From: Spirochaetia bacterium UBA5368
Lineage (GTDB): Bacteria > Spirochaetota > UBA4802 > UBA5368
Direction: 5' to 3'
NCBI GenBank assembly: GCA_002407865.1
Contig: DHPI01000066.1
Span: 21,230-40,237 of the forward strand
Length of the DNA stretch: 19,008 bases
The position numbers and the translations under genes were made by a program. This document shows, piece after piece, positions 6,087 to 13,774 of this stretch (the first letter of the stretch is position 1; each line of letters starts with the position of its first letter). The notes below the pieces were generated by a model. That model was not told the origin of the DNA, did not search any database, and saw only the letters and a list, made by a program, of their open reading frames with translations.

Positions 6087-7638
6087 GTGTTTGCGTGTAT
6101 ACGCACTTATAATATTTCTGCTGGTTCTGCGTGGGGGCTACGCGGAGGATGCAACAAAGAGTGCCGCAAAAACAGGAATCGCGGTATCTCCCACGATAAC
6201 GGTCGCAGGCGCCACTCTGACGCTTGATCAGGCGATTGATATTGTGCTGAAAAAAAATCTTACCCTTCAGTCGGCGCGCTATGACGTCATCATGAGCGAT
6301 ACCGGCTACGAGACATACAAAAAGAAGTATTCCCCAACGTTGAACCTGGAGGGCGGATATATCAATCAGACATTGCCGCCGTCAGGTTCGACCATGTTTA
6401 TCGGCACAAAATTATACCAGTATGATGTGGCGGCGTCGATTTCAAAAGCATTTTCAAGCGGCACCAGAATATCCGCGGGGATACAGGAGGCATTCTTCGA
6501 TGCAAACGATCCTGCGTTTCCCCCATACAAACCCCAGGGGGATCCCGGATACAATAAGCCGGCGCTGTTTGTAAGCATTCAGCAGGAACTGCTGAAAAAC
6601 AGCTTTGGCTATACCGACCGGCTGCGTGAGGATATTTTAAAAAATTCGGCGAAGATGCAGCGGGCGGCCATTGTGGACCAGCTTTCCGGTCTGGTGGTAA
6701 GTGTGCTGGCCGATTACTGGACGGTCACGGTGCAGCGGTCGGCGGTGGAAAACGCCCGCATCGAGTTTGAGGCCGACAGACAGGTGCGTGACATCATCGC
6801 AAGGAACGCCAGGTACGGGCTTGCCGAATCGTACGATCTCAACCAGTTCAACGCCCTTGTCGCCGGCGCGGAAACAAAGCTGGAGATGGCAACCCAGCGC
6901 TATCGCGACGCGGTGCGCAAGCTGCTCAGGACGGTGAACATGCCGGTCGATACCGAGGTAACGGGCGTTACCGAGCTTGTCGACACCCTGCCGGAACTCG
7001 ACAGGGACGCGGCGCTGAAAGCGGCGTTTTTAAAGAGGGTTGATTATCGCAATTCGCTGTTGTATCTTGAAAATGCGAAGCGCGAACTGTCGCTTGAGGA
7101 AAACAACGCACTGCCGTCACTGACAGTGAGCATGGGGCTTAATACGTTAGGACAGCAGGAAGATTTCCCTTCGGCGTTTACCGACGCGGCGTCGGCGAAA
7201 TATCCGGCATGGCAGGCCCGCGCGAAATTGAGCTATCCGCTCAATGATACTGAACAAAAGGCAAACCTCCGAAATGCGCAGCTAAAACTGAAGCAGGCAA
7301 ACCTGAACCTTGATAACATAAAATTGGAAGTGCGCGATGACGTGCTGAGCAGGCTTGAACAGGTGCGGCTTCAGCATACAGTGCTTGCGAAAGCGAGGAT
7401 TGCCCGCGTCGAGTCGGAGCAATATTATCAGAAGATTCTGGTGAAGTTCAGGCAGGGGAAGGTGACGTCGCTGGCGATGCGGACGGCGGTGGAGGCGATG
7501 GCGCAGTCGCGCCAGCAGGCGCTCGAATCGCTGGTGCTGTATAATGTGACGCTGCTGCAGTACGATCTTGCCAAAAACGAAATATTCGAACGATATCATG
7601 TCGATGTGGAAAAATATATCAGCGAGGCGAAAGAATAG
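6073..7638 (+). CDS. TolC-family outer membrane efflux protein
   Basis: 521-residue outer-membrane factor that would form the trimeric exit duct of an export machine across the periplasm and outer membrane. A signal peptide occupies about the first 25 residues (hydrophobic YALIIFLLVL, cleavage after GGYA); there is no lipobox, so it is not an obvious lipoprotein. The two OEP repeats are recognisable: the first starts LTLDQAIDIVLKKN, the second near the internal repeat with long amphipathic helices, ending LLQYDLAKNEIFERYH, the usual last helix. Start choice: AAGGAG (6061-6066) lies six bases before the ATG at 6073. A frame-extending ATG at 6052 would place the ribosome site inside the gene. 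It overlaps the regulator by 14 bases and ends one base before the RND start, so the three genes are translationally linked. Confidence 0.93.
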   Translation: MMSGRCLRVYALIIFLLVLRGGYAEDATKSAAKTGIAVSPTITVAGATLTLDQAIDIVLKKNLTLQSARYDVIMSDTGYETYKKKYSPTLNLEGGYINQTLPPSGSTMFIGTKLYQYDVAASISKAFSSGTRISAGIQEAFFDANDPAFPPYKPQGDPGYNKPALFVSIQQELLKNSFGYTDRLREDILKNSAKMQRAAIVDQLSGLVVSVLADYWTVTVQRSAVENARIEFEADRQVRDIIARNARYGLAESYDLNQFNALVAGAETKLEMATQRYRDAVRKLLRTVNMPVDTEVTGVTELVDTLPELDRDAALKAAFLKRVDYRNSLLYLENAKRELSLEENNALPSLTVSMGLNTLGQQEDFPSAFTDAASAKYPAWQARAKLSYPLNDTEQKANLRNAQLKLKQANLNLDNIKLEVRDDVLSRLEQVRLQHTVLAKARIARVESEQYYQKILVKFRQGKVTSLAMRTAVEAMAQSRQQALESLVLYNVTLLQYDLAKNEIFERYHVDVEKYISEAKE

Positions 7639-7639
7639 G

Positions 7640-10600
7640 ATGAATATCGCACGGCTTTCAATCAAACGGCCAATATTTATAAGCTGTATCGTCATTTTAA
7701 TGCTGGTGACGGGGCTGATCGGCCTCAACCGTATGGGCGTCGATCTCTTCCCTCCGATCGATTTCCCGGTTGTCACCGTGACCACGCTCTATCCGGGCGC
7801 GACGCCGGAAGAAATAGAGAAGCTGATTTCGAAGCCGCTGGAAGAGCAGATCAGCACGATTGCCGGCATGACGCGGCTTTCGTCGCGCAACCTCGAGGGA
7901 ATGTCCATCGTTATTGCCGAATTTACCTACGAAACGGAGATACGGTATGCCGAGGAGAAAATGCGGGAAAAGGTCGCCCTTGCGCGCAACAACCTTCCCG
8001 ATGACCTTCTCGACGAGCCGTTGGTTCGGCAGTTTGATTTTACCGACCAGCCCGTGTTGACGCTTGGGGTTATGGCCGATCTGCCGCCCACGGAGATGTA
8101 CGATCTCGTGAAGGAGCGCATCAAGCCGCTGATCGAACAGGTCTCCGGCGTGGGCGAGGTGCGTATCTCGGGCGGAACGCGGCGGGAAATCCAGGTCGAG
8201 CTCGACCGCAACAAGCTCAATGCGTACGAGATATCCGCGCTGACAGTGGCGGGGCAGTTGCGAAATTCAGGCGCAAATATTCCGGTCGGAAAATTCGACA
8301 GCGGAGATAAATCCACCATTTTCAAGACGATCGGCGAATTTAACAATGTCGACCAGATTAAAAAGACGGTGGTGAACTTTGCCGGTGATGTGGCCAACGC
8401 CGTTACCATCGACAAGCTCGGTACCGTACGTGATGGCTCCGAGGATGTGAAAACGCTCGCCTACATATACTATCCTGTGGAAGACAAGAGCGCCGGGGAA
8501 AAGGGTTTCTTCGGGAGCGCATTCGGCCAGAAAAAGAAGAACGATGTAAAGAAGGAAACAAGGCCGTGCATCATCCTCGACGTGTACAAGCAGTCGGGAG
8601 CCAATACGGTGGCGGTGGCTGACGGAATTATGAAGCGTTTCAACAGGATCAACGATGTCATTAAATCCAGTGAAGGCAATCCGCGTCTTGTTTTCGTATA
8701 CGATACGGCGAAATGGATTCGCAGCAACATTGCCGACGTTCGTGAAACGATGATTATGGGGATTATACTCGCGGTGCTTGTCGTGTACCTCTTTCTGGGC
8801 AATGTGCGCTCGACGATCATTACCGGTATCGCCATCCCGAACAGTCTTCTGGGCGCTTTCGTTATCATGTATTTTATGGGATTTACCGTCAACATGATGA
8901 CGCTCATGGCCCTTTCGCTTTCGGTCGGACTTCTGGTGGATGACGCGATCGTTGTCAGGGAAAACATTTTCAGGAAGCTGCAATCGGGACTTCCAATCGC
9001 CCATGCGGCGGAGATTGGTACGCGGGAGGTTATGCTGGCCGTTATCGCGACGACGCTTACGATCATCGCCGTGTTTCTTCCCATCGGATTTCTGGAGGGC
9101 ATCGTCGGCAGGTTTTTTCACCAGTTCGGCCTTGCGGTCGTGTTCGCGATGGCGATAAGCCTTTTCGATGCGCTGACCGTCGCGCCGCTTCTGTCGGCGT
9201 ATTTTGCCGGACGCGGGGAGAAGGCGAAAAACGTCGTTGTGACATCGTTCGATCGCTTTCAGACGCGGCTTGATATATGGTACAAAAATATAATCAAGTA
9301 CTGCCTGGCCCATCCGTTGATCGTCATAGGTGTCACGACGCTGATTTTTGTCCTCAGTCTCGGGGCGTTTACCGCTGTCGGCAAAACCTTTCGGCCCGAG
9401 ACGGAAGAGGAAGAATTGATGGTGAGTATTGAGATGCCTTCGGGCACCAGCATTGACGGTACATTCAATGTCGTGTCGAAAATCGCGGAGAAGATGAAAA
9501 AAATACCCGAGCTCAATTACATGACCATTCAGGCGGGCACCGATCAGGGTGAAGATAATCAGGGTGTTGTGGGCGTCTTTCTGGTTCCGCAGTCTCAGAG
9601 AAAACGGTCGTGCACCGCCATAAAAAAAGACATGCGGGATATGCTGAAGGAGTTCAGCTATGTGCAGCCGTCCGTGAACCACTACGATAGAATCGGCGGA
9701 GGCATCAACAAGCCGTTCATTCTCAATCTGAGCGGAGACGATCTGGACCAGCTTTATGAGTACTCGCTCAAGGTGATGGAAAGGCTGAACAAAATTCCCG
9801 ACCTGACTGAAATATCCTCGAGCTACAAGCAGGGAACGCCAGAATACCAGGTTGTTCTCGATAATCAAAAGATGCAGATGCTGGGCGTAAATCACAAAAT
9901 GGCTGGAACGGAACTTCGCTACCACGTTGAAGGGGGTGTTGTGGGCAAGTTCCGTGAAAAGGGACTTGAGTACGATGTCCGCATGCGGCTCAAACCCGAT
10001 CAGCGCAATCTTAAGGACGCCTTTTATCAAACGAAGGTTCCCAACATCCAGTCGAAGATGATACCGCTGACGGCCGTTGCCGAGGCGAAAACGGGCATTG
10101 GCCCGGCGACAATTCTTCGACAGGACCGGCAGCGTGTAATTCAGATAATGGCGAATATATCGCCAGGGGGGGCCGTCGGAACCGCTATTGCCATGACAAA
10201 AGCGATTTTAGAGGAAGAAGCGCCAATACCGAAAGGAATAGGCTACTCCTTTGTGGGGCAGGCCGACAGTTTCCAGGATATGGTTTTTAACATCATGGTC
10301 GCGTTCATGCTGTCGCTGCTGTTTATTTATCTTGTGCTTGCGAGCCTGTACGAATCGTTCATTACGCCATTTACCATCTTTCTGGCGCTGCCGCCGGCGC
10401 TCTCCGGCGCGTTTTTCTCGCTGTTTATTGCCGGTAAGAACATGGACATGTTCAGCATGATCGGTATTATTATGCTGCTGGGGCTTGTCACCAAGAACTC
10501 GATTCTGCTTGTTGACTTCGCGCTCGAGGGCGTACGGGCGGGACTTGACCGCAATACGGCTATCACCCGCGCAGGCATGATACGCTTGCGCCCGATTCTC

Positions 10601-10945
10601 ATGACGACATTTGCGATGATCGCCGGGACACTTCCCCTGGCCTTAGGAGTTGGGGAAGCGGCACAGTATCGCGCGAGCATGGGGGTTGTTATCATCGGTG
10701 GTCTCGTTGTCTCGACCATCATTACGCTGGTGGTTGTGCCGGCGGTGTTCGGGTATGTTGACAGGTTCCGGGAAGCGCTGGAAAGCAAGTTCCGTCCGGC
10801 GGATATGAGTTTTGATGTTGCTTCGAACGGTGCTGAAAGCATTATTCAAAAAGAATTCATGGAAGAAAAAGACGAGAAAAAAATATTCGAAAATAATAAG
10901 AAAAAATCCACTAAAAACAGAACAAATCGCAAATCAAAATCATGA
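7640..10945 (+). CDS. RND-family efflux transporter, HAE1/AcrB type permease
   Basis: 1101-residue inner-membrane proton antiporter. The start MNIARLSIKRPIF and first membrane span are typical, as is DLFPPIDFPVVTV. The proton-relay residues are all visible: GLLVDDAIVVREN in span 4 (Asp434, Asp435), TKNSILLVDF in span 10 (Lys952) and RLRPILMTT near 982-988. Two large periplasmic loops (about 33-360 and 570-880) form the porter and docking domains. Unusual parts are a charged Gly/Lys-rich insertion at about 282-308 in the porter domain and a basic, Lys/Asn-rich tail after about 1045. The ATG lies one base after the TolC-family stop; upstream in-frame ATGs fall inside that gene. No membrane-fusion adaptor gene is present before, between or after these genes. 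Substrate is unknown; drug, solvent or lipid export are all possible for this family. Confidence 0.95.
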   Translation: MNIARLSIKRPIFISCIVILMLVTGLIGLNRMGVDLFPPIDFPVVTVTTLYPGATPEEIEKLISKPLEEQISTIAGMTRLSSRNLEGMSIVIAEFTYETEIRYAEEKMREKVALARNNLPDDLLDEPLVRQFDFTDQPVLTLGVMADLPPTEMYDLVKERIKPLIEQVSGVGEVRISGGTRREIQVELDRNKLNAYEISALTVAGQLRNSGANIPVGKFDSGDKSTIFKTIGEFNNVDQIKKTVVNFAGDVANAVTIDKLGTVRDGSEDVKTLAYIYYPVEDKSAGEKGFFGSAFGQKKKNDVKKETRPCIILDVYKQSGANTVAVADGIMKRFNRINDVIKSSEGNPRLVFVYDTAKWIRSNIADVRETMIMGIILAVLVVYLFLGNVRSTIITGIAIPNSLLGAFVIMYFMGFTVNMMTLMALSLSVGLLVDDAIVVRENIFRKLQSGLPIAHAAEIGTREVMLAVIATTLTIIAVFLPIGFLEGIVGRFFHQFGLAVVFAMAISLFDALTVAPLLSAYFAGRGEKAKNVVVTSFDRFQTRLDIWYKNIIKYCLAHPLIVIGVTTLIFVLSLGAFTAVGKTFRPETEEEELMVSIEMPSGTSIDGTFNVVSKIAEKMKKIPELNYMTIQAGTDQGEDNQGVVGVFLVPQSQRKRSCTAIKKDMRDMLKEFSYVQPSVNHYDRIGGGINKPFILNLSGDDLDQLYEYSLKVMERLNKIPDLTEISSSYKQGTPEYQVVLDNQKMQMLGVNHKMAGTELRYHVEGGVVGKFREKGLEYDVRMRLKPDQRNLKDAFYQTKVPNIQSKMIPLTAVAEAKTGIGPATILRQDRQRVIQIMANISPGGAVGTAIAMTKAILEEEAPIPKGIGYSFVGQADSFQDMVFNIMVAFMLSLLFIYLVLASLYESFITPFTIFLALPPALSGAFFSLFIAGKNMDMFSMIGIIMLLGLVTKNSILLVDFALEGVRAGLDRNTAITRAGMIRLRPILMTTFAMIAGTLPLALGVGEAAQYRASMGVVIIGGLVVSTIITLVVVPAVFGYVDRFREALESKFRPADMSFDVASNGAESIIQKEFMEEKDEKKIFENNKKKSTKNRTNRKSKS

Positions 10946-10955
10946 CCTTTGCGTT

Positions 10956-10988
10956 CCGTAAAGGGGGAGCTGTATTCCCCCTTTACGG
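10956..10988. terminator. strong hairpin after the RND gene
   Basis: A perfect 13-bp stem (10956-10968 with 10976-10988, CCGTAAAGGGGGA type) encloses a 7-base loop, starting 11 bases after the RND stop codon. No U-tract follows on either strand, so it may act as a transcript-stabilising or rho-assisted end rather than a classical intrinsic terminator. It also lies beyond the end of the leftward small gene. Confidence 0.6.
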
Positions 10989-11016
10989 GCAAGGGCGGCT
11001 TTATGTAAAGGCCACA

Positions 11017-11145
11017 TCATTCTGATGCGGCATCGTCATGTCTGGGGCCGGCCCTTCCGTCATCGCACGCGTCGTCGATGCGCATGGGGCGCGCGTGTTC
11101 GTGCTGATCTGGCTGTATGCATATATCGAGTTTTATTTTTTTCAT
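11017..11145 (-). CDS. candidate small acidic His/Asp-rich protein (42 residues)
   Basis: A 42-codon frame starting MKKIKLDICIQP has a good ribosome site (GGGAG seven bases before the ATG). It contains two cysteines (9 and 27) and an Asp/His/Arg-rich second half (QHEHARPMRIDD..., ending DDAASE). Codon choice in the second half resembles neighbouring genes. An alternative upstream in-frame start at 11244 also has GGAG at seven bases and would give 75 residues. A promoter-like pair lies at 11278-11306. I recognise no family; a metal-binding peptide, a peptide precursor or a spurious frame are all possible. Confidence 0.4.
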   Translation of the reverse strand: MKKIKLDICIQPDQHEHARPMRIDDACDDGRAGPRHDDAASE

Positions 11146-11277
11146 AATATTTCTCCCGGAACATAGATGATTTTGCGTGTCTCTGACATGGATAGATGCA
11201 GTATGTTGGAAGACGCGCGGAAAATCGTTTTTCAAGCCCATCATATTACATCTCCGTCATTGCTCGTAGAATTAATT

Positions 11278-11306
11278 AAAATAGCGACAAGGCAGGACAT
11301 CGTCAA
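11278..11306 (-). promoter_or_regulatory. possible leftward promoter for the small gene
   Basis: On the minus strand TTGACG (11301-11306) is followed after 17 bases by TATTTT (11278-11283). It would start transcription near 11271, about 27 bases before the longer alternative start and 125 before the shorter one. Confidence 0.4.
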
Positions 11307-11340
11307 CGGAAAGCATCCTTTTTGTAGTGATGACGGGTGG

Positions 11341-11369
11341 TTGTTGAAAAAGGCTCTGTTTGTTATAAT
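11341..11369 (+). promoter_or_regulatory. upstream promoter of the cyclase gene
   Basis: TTGTTG (11341-11346) is followed after 17 bases by a perfect TATAAT (11364-11369). It precedes the stronger candidate at 11382-11409, so the gene may have tandem promoters. Confidence 0.45.
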
Positions 11370-11381
11370 AACATAATGCTG

Positions 11382-11409
11382 TTGACATATAACTATATTG
11401 CTGTATTAT
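11382..11409 (+). promoter_or_regulatory. main promoter of the cyclase gene
   Basis: A perfect TTGACA (11382-11387) is followed after 16 bases by TATTAT (11404-11409). Transcription would begin near 11416, giving a leader of about 100 bases that begins eight bases before the first hairpin of the structured element. Confidence 0.65.
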
Positions 11410-11423
11410 TCACATGCAAGAAA

Positions 11424-11519
11424 GGCGGCGATGCGAAAGCATCTCCGGGATGGCAGTCGCCGCCGCGCCATGCATGTTCCGTGCGGGCGCAATTCATCGG
11501 CATACAGGAGGCGCCGATG
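11424..11519 (+). promoter_or_regulatory. candidate structured leader / translational switch of the cyclase gene
   Basis: Three adjacent hairpins fill the leader. H1: GGCGGCGA (11424-11431) pairs with TCGCCGCC (11457-11464), enclosing a GATGC-GAAA-GCATC hairpin (11430-11443) with a GNRA tetraloop that competes for the last two pairs of the outer stem. H2: GCGCC (11465-11469) pairs with GGCGC (11486-11490), with an inner GCA/TGC. H3: CATCGGC (11495-11501) pairs with GCCGATG (11513-11519), placing the AGGAGG ribosome site in the loop and the start codon in the stem. CGGGA (11446-11450) in the H1 internal loop could pair with TTCCG (11477-11481) in the H2 loop, a possible pseudoknot. I do not match it to a riboswitch class I know. 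Confidence 0.5.
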
Positions 11520-12296
11520 CCGCGAACATTTATCGATCTGAGTATTGCTATTGAACACGGTCTTCCGTCGGACCCGCCTCAGATGATTCCGAATATACAG
11601 TATGTCGGTCATGACGAGGGCGCTTCGCAAATGGCGATGTTTTTCCCGGGGATCGATCCCGTGAAAGACCTTCCCGACGGCAAGGGGTGGGCGCTGGAAA
11701 GCATTACCCTGACCACCCATTCTGGTACACACCTTGATGCGCCCTGGCACTATCATCCGAAAATGAGCGGGGGGAAAAAGGCCCTTACGATCGATGAAAT
11801 CCCGCTCGAATGGTGTATGGGCAGGGGCGTAAAGCTCGACTTTAGAAAGTTTTCCGATGGATATCTCGTTACCGCGAAGGACATGGAGCGCGCGTTCGGC
11901 GATCTGCGCTACACCCTGTCGGAGGGTGATATCGTTTTAGTGAATACCGGCGCGGACAAATGGTGGGGCAGACCGGAATACCTTGTAAAGGGATGCGGTA
12001 TGGGAAGGGAGGCGACGCTGTGGCTGTGCGAGCGCGGTGTGCGTGTTGTGGGCACCGACGCATGGAGCTGGGACAGGCCGCTTCCGAGTATTGCGCAGGA
12101 TTTCGCAAAAACGCATGATCCGTCAATCATATGGGAGGGGCATTTTGCGAGCATAGAATGCGGATACTGCCATATTGAAAAGCTGACGAACCTCGATTTG
12201 CTCCCTACAACCGGCTTTACGGTTTTCTGTTTTCCGGTGAAAATAAAGAACGCGAGCGCCGGCTGGATACGCGCGGTCGCGCGTATAGATGAATGA
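11517..12296 (+). CDS. cyclase family protein (kynurenine formamidase-like metal hydrolase)
   Basis: 259-residue member of the cyclase family (PF04199), divalent-metal hydrolases including bacterial kynurenine formamidase KynB, isatin hydrolase and polyketide cyclase-like enzymes. The metal motif HSGTHLDAPWH is intact (His68, His72, Asp74, His78), and the second-half pair His209 and Glu221 has the 12-residue spacing of the KynB catalytic His/Glu. A GTDAWSWDRP segment near 179-188 also fits the family. No signal peptide is seen, so it should act in the cytoplasm. The start is fixed by AGGAGG five bases before the ATG and by homology (MPRTFIDLS). A frame extension to 11337 only covers the leader. 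No tryptophan-degradation genes are nearby, so its true substrate is open. Confidence 0.9.
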   Translation: MPRTFIDLSIAIEHGLPSDPPQMIPNIQYVGHDEGASQMAMFFPGIDPVKDLPDGKGWALESITLTTHSGTHLDAPWHYHPKMSGGKKALTIDEIPLEWCMGRGVKLDFRKFSDGYLVTAKDMERAFGDLRYTLSEGDIVLVNTGADKWWGRPEYLVKGCGMGREATLWLCERGVRVVGTDAWSWDRPLPSIAQDFAKTHDPSIIWEGHFASIECGYCHIEKLTNLDLLPTTGFTVFCFPVKIKNASAGWIRAVARIDE

Positions 12297-12364
12297 GTCG
12301 ATGCTTCTGCCAGAGGCCCCGCATGGCGAATAAAATGGCTTGACAAATCCGCGAAGGAAAATTC

Positions 12365-12385
12365 ATGCTCATTCAGGCACGGTGA
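12365..12385 (+). CDS. six-codon upstream ORF (MLIQAR)
   Basis: The frame ATG...TGA encodes MLIQAR and has AAGGA (12354-12358) six bases before its ATG. Its stop codon ends one base before the ATG of the DUF4321 gene, which itself has no clear ribosome site. The arrangement suits stop-start translational coupling. It could be chance, as the frame is only six codons long. Confidence 0.35.
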   Translation: MLIQAR

Positions 12386-12386
12386 T

Positions 12387-12623
12387 ATGACATTCGGACG
12401 GGGAAATTTCGGGATTTTTCTGGTTTTTTTGCTGATCGGGGGCATACTTGGCTCAGCGCTCGGCACATTGCTGGTAAAGTTCGTTCCTTCGTTTGCCGTG
12501 ATTAATGCAAGTTTGACAGGGCCTCTCTCGGTCAATCTTGAGATTCTTTCGATAGGTGTAAAGCTGAATCTCTCCGCCATAGTGGGGATGATTCTTGGAT
12601 GTTTCATCTTTATCAAGCTGTAA
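12387..12623 (+). CDS. DUF4321 small membrane protein
   Basis: 78 residues with two hydrophobic segments, about 8-30 (FGIFLVFLLIGGILGSALGT) and 58-77 (LSAIVGMILGCFIFIKL), separated by a short loop with SVNLEILSIGVKLNLSAI. This is the pattern of DUF4321, a family of small membrane proteins of unknown function. The length agrees with the family. The ATG at 12387 is the only start codon before the first membrane segment and no in-frame ATG, GTG or TTG precedes it closely. Its ribosome site is weak, and translation may depend on the six-codon frame just upstream. It lies between the cyclase gene and the rpsB operon, in the same direction as both. Confidence 0.75.
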   Translation: MTFGRGNFGIFLVFLLIGGILGSALGTLLVKFVPSFAVINASLTGPLSVNLEILSIGVKLNLSAIVGMILGCFIFIKL

Positions 12624-12865
12624 GGCCGCACTCGCGGCTATCACGTGCATTCCGGGGACGGGATCCCGTAAGCGGATGCATACAGATGTAAACCGGCCTG
12701 AGCCGGTTGCCGCCGGTCTTGATTGAGAAGATACATGTAACGGTAACAGTGCAGCACATACGCGGTGAGCCGTCTGCGAAGTGAAATATATATTCGCGGA
12801 GGGCGAGCGTGCATATATGTGGTAAATAATTCTCTTTAAATTATTAATATAAGGGGGTACCGTAA
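12624..12865 (+). other. leader/intergenic region before rpsB
   Basis: No gene is seen in these 242 bases. They hold small hairpins: GCCGC/GCGGC (12625-12638), a 12-base palindrome ACGGGATCCCGT (12658-12669), and AACCGGC/GCCGGTT with a 4-base loop (12691-12708). The last 100 bases become AT-rich. I could not place a convincing promoter. In many bacteria the rpsB transcript has a leader that mediates S2 feedback; whether this is one is not shown. Confidence 0.4.
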
Positions 12866-13723
12866 TTGTCAGTAGTATCGATGAAAGCGCTTTTGGAATC
12901 CGGTGTGCATTTCGGCCACCAGACACGGCGGTGGAATCCCAGAATGAGGCAGTTTATATTTACCGCCAGAAACGGGATTCACATTATTGATTTACAGAAA
13001 ACCATGCAGCGCCTGAAGGTTGCGTACAACGCAATGAAGGAAGTCTCCGCGAACGGCGGGAAGGTCCTTTTTGTGGGCACAAAGAAACAGGCGCAGTCCG
13101 CTATAGAGGAATACGCGAAGCAGTGCGGCATGTTCTTTGTCGCCGAACGCTGGCTTGGCGGTCTGCTTACAAATTTTAACACGGTAAGCAACTCGATTCA
13201 ACGCCTTAAAAGCCTGGAGCGGATGAGCGAAACCGGCGAATGGGACGCGGAGACCAAGAAGGAGATACTGGATCTCACCCGAGAGCTCGCTAAAAAGCAT
13301 AAGGTGCTTGCCGGCATCAAAGACATGGGAAAGCTTCCCGACGCGGTCTTTATTATCGACCCGAAACGGGAAACGATAGCGGTCAACGAAGCCAAAAAGA
13401 TGGGGATTCCGATTTTCGCGGTTGTGGACACAAACTGCAACCCCGACGAGATTGATTATCCCATTCCCGGAAACGACGACGCCATCAGGGCCATCGCCCT
13501 GTTTCTCGACGTGATGTCGAGGGCGATTATCGAAGGGCAGTCGGGCGGCCAGGCGGAAGAGATCATCGCCGCTGATGAGGAAGCCCCGGGTGAGGCGGCG
13601 GAGGAATCCACCGACGAAGCGATTGAAGGCGAAGCTAAACCGAAAACTTCGATGGACGAAAAGGAAAAAATCCGCCAGAAATATGAGGAAGAATACGATC
13701 GTGACGAAAAAGACTCATGGTAA
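12866..13723 (+). CDS. rpsB: 30S ribosomal protein S2
   Basis: 285 residues; binds the head/body junction of the small subunit and is needed for S1 attachment. The family signatures are clear: [15 protein letters not shown] near 13-27, then [20 protein letters not shown] and [11 protein letters not shown]. The start is a TTG: AGGGGG lies about eight bases before it, and the N-terminus [19 protein letters not shown] aligns at the same length as E. coli S2. The internal ATG at 12881 is too far from the ribosome site. The C-terminal 55 or so residues are an acidic, low-complexity extension ([17 protein letters not shown]..., ending DEKDSW), making the protein longer than the usual 230-260. First gene of the translation/lipid cluster, 51 bases before tsf. 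Confidence 0.97.
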   Translation: MSVVSMKALLESGVHFGHQTRRWNPRMRQFIFTARNGIHIIDLQKTMQRLKVAYNAMKEVSANGGKVLFVGTKKQAQSAIEEYAKQCGMFFVAERWLGGLLTNFNTVSNSIQRLKSLERMSETGEWDAETKKEILDLTRELAKKHKVLAGIKDMGKLPDAVFIIDPKRETIAVNEAKKMGIPIFAVVDTNCNPDEIDYPIPGNDDAIRAIALFLDVMSRAIIEGQSGGQAEEIIAADEEAPGEAAEESTDEAIEGEAKPKTSMDEKEKIRQKYEEEYDRDEKDSW

Positions 13724-13774
13724 GTAATGCTTCCCGGCGCGACAGTATTCACAATTAGATCAAGGAGATACAAA

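Noticed and set aside
8267..10030. Leftward 587-codon frame opposite the RND gene
   Set aside because: Long antisense open frame caused by codon use of the RND gene; composition is His/Arg/Asp-rich with no membrane or domain features.
11167..11376. Rightward 69-codon frame (MILRVSDMDRC...)
   Set aside because: Weak ribosome site, overlaps promoters of both strands and the alternative start region of the leftward small gene. Composition is not impossible for a protein, so it deserves a conservation check.
12340..12367. TTGACA (12340-12345) as a promoter for DUF4321
   Set aside because: No recognisable -10 at a suitable distance.
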